Shown piece after piece: positions 39,777 through 53,300 of a stretch of 64,000 nt of DNA; the stretch's first letter is position 1; each line of letters opens with the position of its first letter. The notes beneath the pieces were generated by a model. It had not been told where the DNA came from, searched no databases, and saw only the letters and a list, made by a program, of their open reading frames with translations. The position numbers and the translations under genes were made by a program. Origin of the DNA: Ambrosia x helenae (taxonomy: Eukaryota; Streptophyta; Magnoliopsida; Asterales; Asteraceae); the NCBI GenBank assembly GCA_030844895.1, contig CM061231.1:7153618-7217617 (forward strand), written 5' to 3'.

Positions 39777-42186
39777 ATGTCTTCTTCCAATGAAGCTGAA
39801 GCTGAAGATGAAGAGCAACCCCAATTAACATCAATCGTAATCATCACTCTCCCCCCTTCAGACAACCCTTCTTTAGGCAAAACCATAACCGCTTACACTC
39901 TCTCCAACCCACCTAACCAACCACAACCATCACAACAACCACCACAACCATCACTACCCCTTCCAGTTCAACCCAACCGTACAAGACACCCAATTTTCAC
40001 CCTTTCAGCTATCTTTCTTTTTGCCCTCTTAACTTTTGCTTTTTATTTACAATCTTCTCAAAGTCTTATCAGTTTAACAGCCTCTTTTGGGTCTTCTTCT
40101 ACTGAAGCTGATCATAGCCAAAATGATGATGAGGATGAGAAAAAGGTTAATGCGTTTGTGTTTCCGTTGTATCCTAAACTGGGGTTTGGGGAAATGTATA
40201 AAATGAGGGATATGGAGGTGAAGCTGGGGAAATTTTTGATGTTTGGTGGGAAAAGTAGTGCTGCTGCTGTGTTGCCTGTTGTTGATGATGATGGAGGATT
40301 TATGATGTCTGCTAAAGTTGAAGCTGGTGGGAATAGTGTGGTTTTGCCTGTTAATGGGGATGAGCTAAGAGATGGGTATGCTTTATTTTTATTTTTTTTA
40401 TTAAATGTTTATGGATTTTTGTAGTTTATTTATTTATTTACAATTATGTAATGTCTGTTTTTGTGTTACTTGTATTTTTATACCGGAAAAGAATGGGTAT
40501 TTTTAGAGGGGATCTCATTCGGGAAATGAGAGTAGCCTCTGTCGTCCTCCTTAGAGCGTACTTTATGAGTAGAATTAAATAGTTACGTTTGTTTGTTGCT
40601 TTGCATAGACTATAGACGGTTATTGTAACAACCTAGGCAAATCTCATATGTGCCGCCGCCGACATGAGATATGTTGGGCTCATAAGGCATGCGTTATGTC
40701 AAAAATCACAAGCACATTTTGTCATAGCCATGGCATTATCAAGTTTGAGTCAGGCTGTTTGTAACTATATGTTTTATGATGTTTAGGCTTGACTCGGGAT
40801 GTTTGTACATATATGTTTGTGTTGATATTTCATTTTCTTTATTTCATCTTTGATTTCAGTTGGTCGCGGTTACATTTTTTCCTAAATTGTTTGTATGTTT
40901 GTTCTTTTGGAAACTGTACAGGCTGTATTACACACAGATTTATGTTGGAAACCCTCCAAGACCTTATTTTCTTGACATAGATACAGGTAGTGACTTGACA
41001 TGGCTTCAATGTGATGCCCCATGTACCAGTTGTGCCAAGGTAAAATTTAATTAAAATTCAATGGATGATTTGTATTTGTGTGATCATTAACTCTATAAAA
41101 AAGATTCAAATGCTAAAACAAGAACTGTGGATGCAGGGAGCACACCCGTATTACAAACCGGCTAGAGGAAATATTTTGTCTTCTCAAGATTCATTCTGTT
41201 TTGATGTCCAACATAACAGCAAATCTGGATATTGCGAGTCCTGCAGTCAGTGTGATTATGAAATTGAGTATGCAGATCATAGCTCCTCTTTGGGGGTACT
41301 CTCAAGAGACGACCTTCGTTTAGTAGCAATAAATGATACAACAGTTAACTCTAAAGTTATTATTGGGTACGGTTCCTTTCTTTAGTTTCCCTAAATGATG
41401 TGGCAATTTTGACCCGTTTACTTAGAACGGGTTGATTCAAGCTATGTATTATCTCTAATGGGTCAAATATGGGTTGAAGGTTATCCAAGGTGTTAACTTT
41501 ATATGCATAAAACCTCCTAATTATTATGTTTAAGATGTGGTTTTGAAACAAGTTAAACCTTTTAGCCATAATTTACATTATAAGCACTTAAAAAGATTGC
41601 AAAAGATTGGACGAAAAGTGATAGGGTCAACCCGACTTGATATGTTACGACCCATGCCAAAAGTGATCCATTTTGATCTGAACTGTGACCTAACCACCTT
41701 TAAAAGTTTCTCTTGGAGATAATTGTTAAAATTACGCAGAAATTATTTCGTATTTGCTGTGTCACAGGTGTGCGTATGATCAGCAAGGCATTCTCTTAAA
41801 CTCTTTGGCGAAAACAGACGGGATCCTTGGTCTTAGCAGGGCTAAAGTGAGCCTGCCTTCTCAGTTGGCAAAACAAGGTATTATTGACAATGTGATCGGT
41901 CATTGTCTTGCATCTGATTCTGTGAGTGGTGGATACATGTTCTTAGGAGGTGACATCGTGCCACAAGCAAAGATGTCTTGGGTTCCCATGCTCAATGATG
42001 CTCATGCTTCCATGTGAGCATTTCATCTTTGATTTCTATTTCTTTTTGTAATTAGTTACGATTTTGTTGAGCTTTTTTTCTTCTTTTTTTTAACAAATCA
42101 CTTTTGTTATAATCATGACAAAAACAAATAAACATGGTATGTGAGCTCAACTTTTAAGTCAGCACCACCATTACAATTTTTAGGGC

Positions 42187-42240
<54 letters not shown>

Positions 42241-43433
42241 ATCTCGTTTTGAGTTGGATATATTAAATCATCCTTTTTTTTTATATATACTTATACACAG
42301 CAAAATGAAACGAAAAATACTTAAGGGTATTATAGATCCGCCCAAATATCTATTTCTTAAGCTACAACAGCGAAAAATACTTAAGGGTAGTTTAGAGTTT
42401 TGGAGCTACATTTAAAATAGAGAGGCAGTTTCTACCTTGTTGCTTGTGAAAGGGTAGATTTGGGTTATCTTCTATTTTTAGCAAATAGGTCGAAAGTCTC
42501 CCAAAGTTTATCTTGAATGCAAATAATCTTCCCCTGAATCACATTTTTCAAAATCATAGATTATTTTTGCAGTGATTTACTTTTTGCAAGTTGTAATAAT
42601 AGTTAACAAATATAATTTTTCAATCCATATGGGAAGTGTAGGCTTTTTAACCCATTACAACCTAACAATCAAATAATTTTGCCATCTTGGAATTTGGTTA
42701 TTGCTGTTGGGGAGGAAGTCCATTTTTTATACATACAAATTGCCATACTAGATGAGCATTCATTGGTTTTTCTTTCTTGTTTGCCATATTTCTCTCTCTT
42801 ATCTCTCTCCCTCATGATTCTTATATGCTTCATTTTCTGATATCTATTGTTCTATGTCAAGGAATTATCTTGCAGAAGTTTCTAGAGTGACTTATGGTTC
42901 TAAGCAACTTGGTTTAGATCGTCACAGAAAGGGAAATGGTCGAATAGTTTTCGATAGTGGGAGTTCTTATACCTACTTCACAGGACAAGCTTATTCTGAC
43001 TTAGTTGGTATGGTAAGTAACTTATTTATATAGGATGCTTAACATAAATTGTTGCGTCATGTAAAAAAATGTAGGAAGGATTCGTGTCATGATGTACATT
43101 GCATCTTGAAAAAAATGAAAAGGTTGCGCCTCATGATTCTAGTGCTAACTCGTGTCATGCTGCATAGTGCATCAAGATATGTGTCATCACTAAAATCCTT
43201 TAAAATATTATGTTACTAGTCATATTATGTTTCTATGCCTTCCTTATAATTTCAAGTACATAAATTGCAGCTTAAAGATGTCGCTCGTGATGGCTTCATC
43301 CAGGATGTTTCAGATACCACACTACCTATTTGTTGGAAATCCAAAACTCCGATAAGGTGCTTACAAATTACTTATATGTAAATTGAGGGGCAAATTGTGA
43401 CATCCGTCACTTTTTCTTTTCATTTTATTTCTA

Positions 43434-43491
<58 letters not shown>

Positions 43492-44868
43492 TCAGATTTT
43501 TAGTCATTATAAATATATATATTTTTCTTACCATTCCTAAACCATAACTAAACCACAACCAAACCAAGCCCAAATCCCTTTATAATTCTTTGAAAAACCT
43601 TGGAGCCCAACACTGGCCCAGCTGAACAACAGCCCAAACAAGAGATCCGGCCCAAGTATCCCAGCCCAACACCACCTCTTATCTCTTTATAAAAAAAAAA
43701 AAAAAGAAAGCCTTGCTCAAGCCGGGAATCGAACCCGAGCCGGCCGAGTCACAACTCGCACACCACAACCAACTGGGCTGAAGCACCTATCTGATTCAAA
43801 TCCAACTCTCATTATATTTAAACGCTTTAATTTATTATTTCATTATTAAATTTTTAAGCCCATTTTTTGAATTCGAAGCGTTGCTTCCTAAATACATACA
43901 TGTCCTTTGTGATTTGGATTGGACTATAGATGAGTTACTATTACAAGAAGTGCTAAATGTTGACATGGTTACAGATCCATCAAAGATGTTGGGAAATTTT
44001 TCAAGTCGCTTACTTTCCAGTTCGGGAGAAAGTGGTGGACTATTCCAACGTATTTCCAGATTCCTCCAGAGGGCTACTTGATCATAAGTGTAAGATTTAT
44101 TTTTCTTTTGTTTTCTTTTAAAGATTTGGTAAGGTTAATTCATCTGCCAAACCAACTATGACCTGAATAATAATTCTATATAATTTGTAGAACAAGGGAA
44201 ATGTGTGCTTAGGCATCCTTGATGGTAGTGATTTGCTTGATGGATCACATATTATTTTTGGAGGTATGATTTTTATTCCTTGCTTAATGTGCAGTCTGCT
44301 ATGCACCAGAGTTGTACTTTGTCCTAAACGCAATGATAATTAGGGGTGGAAATTCTAACAAAGTACAAACCTAGCATGCAACTTCGTTTGTAGCTTTGGG
44401 TTTAGTCTCAACGGGTTGACGTGACGAGTTCACAACAAGTTTAACTTGTTTACTTGTATATGTTTTTTTTAAATATGTTTTAGTGTTAAGTATTAATATG
44501 CAAACAAATCTAATAAAGAAAAATTCGGGTTAAACGGGTCGTGTCCGTGTCAGCCCACATCCAAATAGCCCTTTAGTCAAATGCCAAAAGAGAATACAAT
44601 ATTGTGAAACAAAAATAACAAACCCATTGATACTTTGCATAGGTGAGAATGGGTAAAATGGTAAATTTAGCGTAAAACCTTGCCAAAAACTTGCAAAATT
44701 TGTGGCATTTGCTTTGACAAGGCATTCTTTTGTTTCCTTTTTTTTTTTCCAGACATCTCGATGCGCAGAAATCTAATTGTGTATGATAACGTGAAGCAGA
44801 AAATTGGGTGGATGAGATCAGAATGTGTCAATCCGAAGCAATCTAACAATTATCTTCCATTTCTTTGA
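39777..44868 (+). CDS. Membrane-anchored aspartyl protease, A1 family (nine exons, 577 aa)
   Basis: Exons: 39777-40375, 40922-41039, 41137-41366, 41768-42013, 42862-43012, 43271-43356, 43975-44089, 44191-44263 and 44753-44868. All introns are GT-AG and the joined frame is open (1,734 nt). The N-terminus is acidic then Pro-rich, with one membrane segment at about residues 73-91 (IFTLSAIFLFALLTFAFYL) and no signal peptide, suggesting a type II anchor. The catalytic Asp are D220 (DTGSDLTW) and D429 (DSGSSYTYF). The YADHSSSLGVL flap-region motif, paired cysteines and the GHVCLGILDG-like and YDNVKQKIGW C-terminal motifs are present. It resembles Arabidopsis At1g49050 (APCB1), which is said to process a BAG co-chaperone; orthology here is inferred. 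Intron 4 holds an (AT)n tract, and intron 6 an (AAT)n tract and a tRNA-like module. A Harbinger element sits 230 bp upstream. Confidence 0.9.
42193..42238. repeat. (AT)n microsatellite in protease intron 4
   Basis: About 23 uninterrupted AT units. Confidence 0.95.
43397..43860. mobile_element. LTR-like insertion in protease intron 6
   Basis: Starts TGTGACATCCGTCAC, a typical plant gypsy LTR start, then an (AAT)n tract (43433-43490). On the minus strand at 43712-43785 is a tRNA-like module with AGCCCAGTTGG and GGGTTCGATTCCCGGC. No matching right end or target duplication was found, so limits and identity are uncertain. Confidence 0.45.
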
Positions 44869-45272
44869 GACCGTTCGTATTGTATAGTACATATCAATTT
44901 TGTAAATATTTAAGCACATTTTCGATCTCCTCCTCTTGTAGACTTATGCTAATCTTGTGAATATACGGTTTTAAGTGCCCTTAATGTTTCTACATATTTT
45001 TTGAGTGTATGCATGCATGTCTTGTAATGTGCACTCGTAATTATCTAACATGCATACAGTGAGAAGCTATCGAAGTTTTAGAAGTAGCATCAGTTTGTCT
45101 TTTTTTTTTCTTTTCAACACAACATTTGACGAGGTGATGATTGGTACGTGATAGAATGGAAACCTTGCCTCTCCTCTATTTCATAACAACTATATATAAT
45201 ACAAGTTGGTTCCGATAATTATGGAAACGATATATACAATGAATACAATATTAAATGTGATGATTATCTCTA

Positions 45273-48200
45273 TTACACCCCCGCAGTCGAAGCGGGAGGT
45301 GACCGGATGCTGAGACTGTCTCGAAAGTCTTCAAATAATACGCGAGGCAAGCCCTTGGTGAAAATATCTGCAATCTGGTAACGAGTTGGTACATGAAGGA
45401 CGCAGATGTGTCCTCGTTGAACCTGTTCACGAACAAAATGAATGTCCAGTTCAATGTGTTTAGTACGCTGATGTTGCACTGGGTTGCCGGACAAGTAAAT
45501 AGCACTGACGTTGTCGCAGTAAACCAAGGTTGCATGAGATAAAGGATGATGCAGCTCGAGCAGTAGGTTTCGAAGCCAACAGATTTCAGCGACAACATTT
45601 GCGACTCCCCGATATTCGGCTTCTGCACTGGAGCGAGAGACGGTGCTCTGGCGTTTGGACGACCAGGAAATCAGGCTATCCCCAAAATAAATACAATATC
45701 CGCTAGTTGAGCGCCGTGTGTCGGGACACCCGGCCCAATCTGCATCCGTGTATGAGACCAAGGAGTGGGCATTAGAGCCGTGAAGGGTTAAACCAAGCGA
45801 CTGCGTCCCCTTAATATAACGAATAATGCGCTTAAGTGCATTCCAGTGATCCAGGCGAGGGGCGTGCATGTGCATACAAACCTGTTGAACAGCATAAGAA
45901 ATATCTGGGCGGGTAAAAGTAAGATACTGAAGAGCCCCTGCAAGACTGCAAAATAAAGTAGGATCCGTAAATAACTCGCTCGTGGTGGAGTTGAGCTTGC
46001 CGTTAGTATCCACAGGAGTGGATACGGGATTACACGACTGCATTCCAGCACGTGTAATAATCTCAGCCGCATAGGACTGCTGTGAAAGAAACATGGTGTC
46101 CCGCGAATGAGTGACAGAGATGCCCAAAAAGAAACTGAGGGGGTCCTTCATGGCGAATTCGGATGCAAGCTTGGACATGAGAGAGTGACGCAGTTTGTCA
46201 GAGGAGGTGACAAGTAGAATATCGTCCACATAAAGGAGAAGATATGCTGTGTGGGTACCCTGGTGAAAAGTAAAAAGAGAGGCATCGCTCTTGCTATGAG
46301 AGAACCCAATGGAGAGAACAAAGTCCGTGAACCACTGGTACCAGGCACGGGGAGCCTGTTTAAGGCCATATAGAGACTTTTTAAGGCAGCACACATAATC
46401 CGGAAATTGCTTGTCACGAAAACCCATTGGTTGGTACATGTAAACAGTTTCATGGAGATTCCCATGAAGAAAAGCATTAGTAACATCAAGTTGGTGCACC
46501 GACCAACGTTTGGAGAGAGCAAGAGATAATACTGTACGAATGGTCGCCGGTTTGACAACCGGACTAAAAGTTTCTCCACAATCAATACCAACCTGTTGTA
46601 AACGCCCATCACAAACCAAACGTGCTTTGTATCGTTCTAACGACCCATCCGACCTGTATTTGTGTTTAAACAACCACATACTTCTAATAACATTCATATC
46701 TGCATGCCTAAGTACTAATTCCCATGTCCCATTTCTAACAAGTGCATTAAACTCGGTAGACATGGCGGAATACCATTCCGGTATAGACAAGGCATCGGTT
46801 GGGTTTTTGGGAATGGGTACGATGTTGGGCTTGGTTGTAGTGTGTAGGTTAAACATTTGTTTGGGCTTGTGGATTCCGCTCATGGAGCGGGTTTGGATGG
46901 TTCGGTGAGGCAATGGGTTTGGTTGCGGTAGTGGGTCAAGGGGTGGTGTTTGGGCAGACGTGTTAGGGGTATGGGTTAATGGGCTCGGAAGGTGTGGGCT
47001 GAGTGGATAAGGAAGGGCCGTGGGTAGGGTGGCTGGCCGTGGGCTCGTGGGTAGAGGAAGTAGAGTCTGGTGGGCTGTTAAGTATTGGGCCGGTTGGGTG
47101 TTGGGTAGTAGGTGGGCTGGGGTTAGTTTGTATGTGGGGTGTTAGATGATGAAGGAAGGGTTCGGCTAAAAATTCGTAAGTTGGGGTTGGGCCGATGGTT
47201 TGTTTAAATGGGAAAGTAGTTTCGTCGAAAGCCACGTGTCGTGAAATATAAATCTGTTTGGTTTTCAAGTCGAGACACCGGTACCCCCGATGGGTCGGAG
47301 GGTAACCGAGAAAGACGCAAGGTTGGGCGCGATTGTCGAGTTTGTGAACGGTAGTGGAGGGAGTAAGTGGGTAGCAGAGACAACCGAAAACACGAAGGTG
47401 GTCATATGTGGGAGTGGCGTGGTAAAGTAGTTCGGTGGGAGTTTTGGTTTTGGTGACGGTGTTGGGAAGGATGTTAAGGAGATAAGTTGCGGTTTCAAGG
47501 GCAAAATGCCAAAGGTGAGTGGGAAGGGATGCATGAGCCATAAGGGTTCTAATTATGTTATTTATGGACCGTATTTTTCTTTCGGCTTTGCCGTTTTTGG
47601 GAAGATGTGTAGGGGCAGGATAGGCGGTAAAGTATGCCGTTGGTTGTGAAAAAATTTTGAAAGGCAGTATTAACGTATTCACGACCATTGTCACATTGGA
47701 AGGTTTTTATAGTCTTTTCAAATTGTGTTTTGATGGTGGATGCAAATTGGGTAAAGGCTGGAAAAACTCGGGATTTTTGGGTGAGTGGGTAGGTCCATAA
47801 AAAATTAGAGTAGTCGTCCAAAAATAATACATAATATTTATGGCCGGACGAGCTAATAATAGGTGAGGTCCATACATCGCTATGAATAATATCAAATGGT
47901 TGAAGCACACAAGAAGTAGACGGAAAAAAAGGTAGTTTAATACTTTTACCAAAAACACACGAATCACACACATGTTTATTAAAAGGTTTAAAAGAAACAT
48001 TAGAAGCAGATTTTATTGAATTTAGAGGATGACGTCCTGGATGACCAAGACGTTGATGCCAAAGGTCAGCAGTAACGGCAACAAAGGCAGTGGGTAGTGG
48101 AGTGGAGGAAGACCCGAGCACCAGAGGGTAGAGATCACCGCTGCTGTTGCATCGCAGGAGCGGAACCCGCGTCTTGAGGTCCTTCACAAGAAAACCAAAC

Positions 48201-49669
48201 GGATCAAATTCAACAGACACCCAGTTATCTCTAGTAAAACGACAAACAGATATAAGGTTCTTAACTAGTTTTGGGGAGTATAGGACATTTTTGAGTATAA
48301 AGGGCGGGAATGGTTTAGGTAAATATTTGGTGCCTTGTCCTAATACCGGGATAGTATGACCATTACCTACAATAATATTTTGAGCAATGCAAGAGTTAGA
48401 AAAGGAATGAAAATCACCTTTGTCGGGAGTCATGGTTGAAGATGCTCCCGTGTCCATGTATTGTGTCAAGTCCGGTTGTTGCAGGGACATCGTGTACATG
48501 GCTTGTTCAATATCGGTTGGAGAGTATGCTGCATAGTTACCTTGGGCTGGTGATGGGCCGAGTAGGCCCTGCTGTGAGTTTTGGGCTGAGGTATGGTTAT
48601 TGGGCCGGTTTGAAGGGTATGGGCAAGGAGGTAGTGGGTAGTTGGGCCCAATAGATGTTGGAGGATGAGTGGTTGTTGGGCTGGGCCGAAGGGTTAGATT
48701 GTGCGGAAGTTTGCTGTGAGTTAGGGTAGGCCAGAAGGGATACGGGTAGTATGGGGAAGGGTACCAGGGGGAAGGCCAAGGTGGTTGGGAGGCTGTGCGA
48801 CCGTAGTACCCACGTCCGCGACCCCGGCGGCCTGAGCGGCCACGGCCACGGCCATAGGAGCGGTCAACAGGGCGGGTGGTGTCATGGGTTTGGTTTCGTG
48901 AGGTGGTGGCGGATAAAGCGGTGGAGGCGTTTTTGGCAGCATGAGAGGCTCGTTCGGCTTTGTCAGTCTCGGTTTGAATTAATTTTGAACGAGCATTATA
49001 AAACGAAGGTAAAGGGTCTTGGTTTTTAAGAATGGTAGAAATACCTTCATATTGTTCATTTAGTCCCGCGAGCAACTGTAACACGAGGCGATCATTATCC
49101 ACAGGGGCGTTTACATTGGCGAGTTGATCCGCCAAGATCTTCAAAGCTTGACAATAGGCCGTCATGCTTGGGAAGCCCTCCAAGCGAGTGTTTGAAAACT
49201 TGCTCATTAAGTGGATTGCACGGGCGCTTTTATTATCGTGAAACAAGTCTTCAATGGCGACCCAAGCCTCATGAGCATTAGATATGTTGTTGATAATGGT
49301 GTGTAGGAGGTCGTTGGAGATGGTGCTATAAATCCATTGAAGGACAATGGCATCTAGACGCTCCCACTCATCAAGGGGTTTTATGGAGGATTCGGGTTGT
49401 GTAGTTTCGGGTTGGGGAGGTCTCGGGTGGAGATGGTCTTCAACCAAAAAGGCTTTGCAATGAAGTTTGAAGAGTGTAGCCCATGATGAGTATTGCGAGG
49501 ATTCGATTTCAAGAACGATAGGGATAAAGTTCTTGATATTGGACACGGTGGTGGCGGGGTGAATCTTCGACTCAACAGTGATGGATGGGATAAGGGTAGA
49601 AGATTGGTTTGAGGTTGTCATGATGATAGGGAACAATGCACGTGGGAGAGGAGAGGTGGCAGAAAACAA
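45273..49669 (-). pseudogene. Copia gag-pol polyprotein, two frameshifts
   Basis: Three overlapping or adjacent frames: 49669-47558 (703 codons), 47694-46963 and 46913-45273. The first has a UBN2-like gag domain, an Arg/Gly-rich linker in place of a clear CCHC knuckle, a protease motif with YMDTGASSTM, the GAG-pre-integrase region with LWHQRLGHPG and the integrase D residues (HSDVW, CDNGREY). The second contains the integrase C-terminal part, including KNGKAERK. The third has RT (QLDVTNAFLHG, YVDDILLV) and RNase H (YTDADWAGC, SSAEAEYR, YCDNVSAIYL). Frame changes near 47600 and 46950 prevent a single polyprotein. The 5' end may start at the downstream Met (MTTSNQ). Confidence 0.9.
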
Positions 49670-49717
49670 ATATTTGTGAGTTAGGAGAGGTGGCAGAAAA
49701 CAAAGATTTGTGAGTGG
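49651..49717. repeat. Tandem duplication of about 36 bp in the copia leader
   Basis: GGAGAGGTGGCAGAAAACAA and following TTTGTGAGT occur twice in direct order, directly at and before the presumed gag start of the short-LTR copia element. Confidence 0.85.
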
Positions 49718-49989
49718 GTTGTACGACGTCCGAAAGGGTTGGAAGGGCCGCCGCTTAAGAATTTTTAGGGTAGGTTTGTTAGGATCGGTAGAAGAAAGAG
49801 AAGGGGGTAGGGTTTCTGGTTTGTGATACCATGATAGAATGGAAACCTTGCCTCTCCTCTATTTCATAACAACTATATATAATACAAGTTGGTTCCGATA
49901 ATTATGGAAACGATATATACAATGAATACAATAATATTAAATGTGATGATTATCTCTATTAGTACGGACTGGATTCTAACTCGTTCATA

Positions 49990-50382
49990 TATTTGAGTTT
50001 GGCCTAGGTAGTTCATACGATCACGTAGTGTTTTCACTTCATATTTGATTTGGTATATGTAAATTCAAGTAACAAAAATTTTAGGAAAATATGCTTGATA
50101 ACACCCTTTCTATCCAAAATGATTGAAGTGCATTTTGTCAAAAATCTTGTGTCATATATGAGAACATAAAACCATACTTTCATTTCTTGCAAGTTGCAGC
50201 TTAAATTAATCAATCATTGTTTTTTGAATGGTTGCCTATGCACAAAGTGAAGCCGTCCATTTTGTACAAACAAATACAGCTTAAATACAAAACATGACCT
50301 AACGTACAACAATGTTATAATGGATAATGCTAATATTTTGGCATTGACAATTACAACAATATTCAAAAAATAATATTCATGT
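49990..50382 (-). other. 3' flank of the intact resistance gene
   Basis: Follows the stop codon at 50383. It matches the flank of copy A (25930-26314). No poly(A) signal was assigned with confidence. Confidence 0.7.
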
Positions 50383-53300
50383 TTAATATCGATTTCTCAT
50401 CGAACTCCCAAAACTAAATCCCTGCAAAAAGGAGAAATATATATATTAAAAAGTTAAAATTAGGTATGGTTGGAGGTTTCTAATTAAAACATAACTGGCT
50501 ATGTTTCAAGTGTATATTAAGAATAATAATTGAAGGAAGTGACTGTCATCTACTCACCTCTTGTTTTTTAGTCATTACAAATGAACTGATGTCGTCTCCA
50601 ATGTTAAAGGACCCAAAACTTGTCTCTACTACTGTTTGCTCCGGAATTATTGAACGACCCTCGGTGAATACCATTATTTCTGGGCAAACTGTGATTTGCA
50701 AGGTATCCAGGGATGGGAATGTAAAATCCTCCTTCCGTAAGCTAAATCCCTCAAGACTTGAAAGACCATTGAGGTTTAATGACTTTAGACAAGGAAACTT
50801 AATAATCTCACTCACTTTGGTATCGCAATCTTCTTCTTCTTCCCCCTTGACAACTACCTTCATTTTTCCACAGCGTTGTATATGTAGCTCTTGTAGTTGC
50901 TTAACACAACCAACCATGGAACATGTAAAAACATATTCTAAACTATTACACACATCAATAGAGAGTCTTGTTAGGTTTGGAAACTCCAATATTTTCCACT
51001 CATTGCTCTTCCATATATACTTGAGACTTCTTAGCCACTCTAACTCCACTTCTCTTAGCTTTGGAATTTTGACACCAGTTTGTGATTCATTGTTTGCCAC
51101 TTCTGATGTTACTTCAAATACCTCCTCTACATTCACGCAATGTTGTGCATGAATTGTTTCAAGCTTCTCTAATTTTTGCAACTCACTGGACGGAAAAATC
51201 TTTATATCCTCATGAGAGGAATCCAAATTGCATTGGATCAGATTATGAAAAGACCAAGTTCTGCTTTCTGATATAGTAGGGTTAGAGCTTATACAATCTA
51301 AACTTGTGGATGGTGTCTGCAAAACAAAAAAGAAAAGAGACAAGATAGTATGATATATAGCTGTAACATCAACTCCAGCTTAATGTTTTTGTTGGATTGC
51401 ATTTTGTTCTCTTATAAAATAGCCTTTATATGTAAGGCGAGATAATGGACTTTGTAAGTCTAAATCTGTTTATTGCATGGGACAATTTATACATACATAT
51501 AAACTACTAATAAAGTGTTTGTTACTTTTACTGGTGGATGATTTCTTAAATAGATAATGCAAAAAAGAAAAACAAAGCATAATCTAGTAATGGCAAATGG
51601 GAGCAGTACCTGATGAAAGTTAAGGCCACATTCAAGATTATGTTGGCCTAGCCCTGTGTTTATATACTTGAGCCTGGGAGTTGTTGACTGACCAGATGTG
51701 AACACTGTCATTTGAGGGCAATCTTCGATCTTAACATATTCTAATAACGGCCACTCAAAGTGAATATTCATCCCCAAGAAAAAACCTGTCAGGCTTGGCA
51801 GACCATCCAGTTCAATTGATTTTAGACTAGTAAAGACCACATTTTTAGACAATGTCGTAGTATCCTCTTCAACTTCTTCCCTCACAATCACTTTCATTGC
51901 ATCACATTTGCTTATCGTCAACTCTTCAAGTTTCTTGAGGCTTTCAAGTGTGGAAAATGTGAATATGTTTTCCAGACAATCACAATCGTTGATATGCAGT
52001 ATCTTTAGGTGAGGGAGTTTATGCACAGTACTGTATGTTGACCTTGGAATCGCAACTGTAGTACTACTACTGCAACCATTAGTATTGTTACCAGTGATTT
52101 CTTTAGATTCAAATACCTCCATCATTGATGTGCAGCCACTTATACTCAGTTCTTGAAGCTTTAGCGTTTGTCCTGCTGCGTAATATGGTATCACACTTGA
52201 CAAAGCATCACATTTATAAATATTAATCTTTGTAGAGTATTGGCACAAGGACCAAGAAACAACATCAACTTGAGAAACCTACAATTAGTGAAAAAATCAT
52301 GATTAAATTATTTTAAGAACCACGACATTTTGTAATATAAGTTAGTTAATTGGCCATTTGGGTTTTTTTAAATCGCCCGGTTTCAGTTTTTGGTCTCCAC
52401 CATAGGCTCGGTTTGGGTTGGTGTACCATATTGTCATTTGGGCCAAAAAAATGCCCCAAAATAATAAATTTGGGCCTGAAACTTTGGGCGTTAATTGACT
52501 AAAACATTTGAGCGAAAACTTTGAGGACTAAGCCAGATGTTAATTTCTTATAAATTGCTTTAAATTCAACAATAAAAAATTTGAATGCATATAAACATTC
52601 TTGGCTACACGGGTTTGGTTTTTTACGAGTCCAGATCAGTTTATTTGGGTTCGTTTTCATTAATTGGATTCAGTTTTTTTCAGGGATGGGAACCAGCATA
52701 ACAGAAACCGGACTGGGAAATCGGTTTTTAAATTAACATGAAACCAAACTGTCGGTTTCAGTTAATTCGTTTCATGAACACCTCTAAGCTAGTTAAGGTT
52801 GGATGGAAAGTGATACAATAATTGCAATTCACATGCATACAAATATGCAAGATATCACATAATAATGATAGAATGAAAGATATATAGAAAAACAATGGAA
52901 ATTAGAAAACTTAGATAAAGACCAATAAAACATACCATAGATTTACCATGACTGACTTCATTACTTGTAGTTCGAGACTGACCACCAATATGCTTCAGAT
53001 TTTTCAAGCCTTCTAGGTCGAGAAGATGAAGACAAGGGAACAAAGTGGCAACTGTCTGGGCATATGAAGATGAAGTCAATTCTTCATCATCATCATCTCT
53101 ATTTGAAACAACTTCTTCCATACCATCACAATACCATATTTTGACTTCCTTTAGGTTGGAAAGAAGCTTCAGCATGAGAGGTGAAAACAAGTACTTAATG
53201 CTTGGGCATTTATATAAGAATATGGAGTTGAGGTTTTGGAATGAGGATTGTGGATGCTGTTTGTAAAGAATAAAGAATTCATTCCAATTGTGGCACTTCC

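Larger units (their letters stand above)
45149..49961 (-). mobile_element. Ty1/copia retrotransposon with very short LTRs, 4.8 kb
   Basis: LTRs 45149-45275 (127 bp) and 49832-49961 (130 bp) differ only by a 3-nt indel. The target duplication is GTACG (45144-45148 and 49962-49966). On the minus strand the LTR starts TAATAG and ends CTATCA, so the usual TG start is replaced by TA. TGGTATCAC next to the 5' LTR is a tRNA-Met-type primer site, and GCGGGGGTG precedes the 3' LTR. The gag-pol frame is broken twice. Confidence 0.93.

Noticed and set aside
43712..43785. A tRNA gene
   Set aside because: A and B boxes are present, but a cloverleaf with paired acceptor stem and plausible anticodon loop cannot be built.
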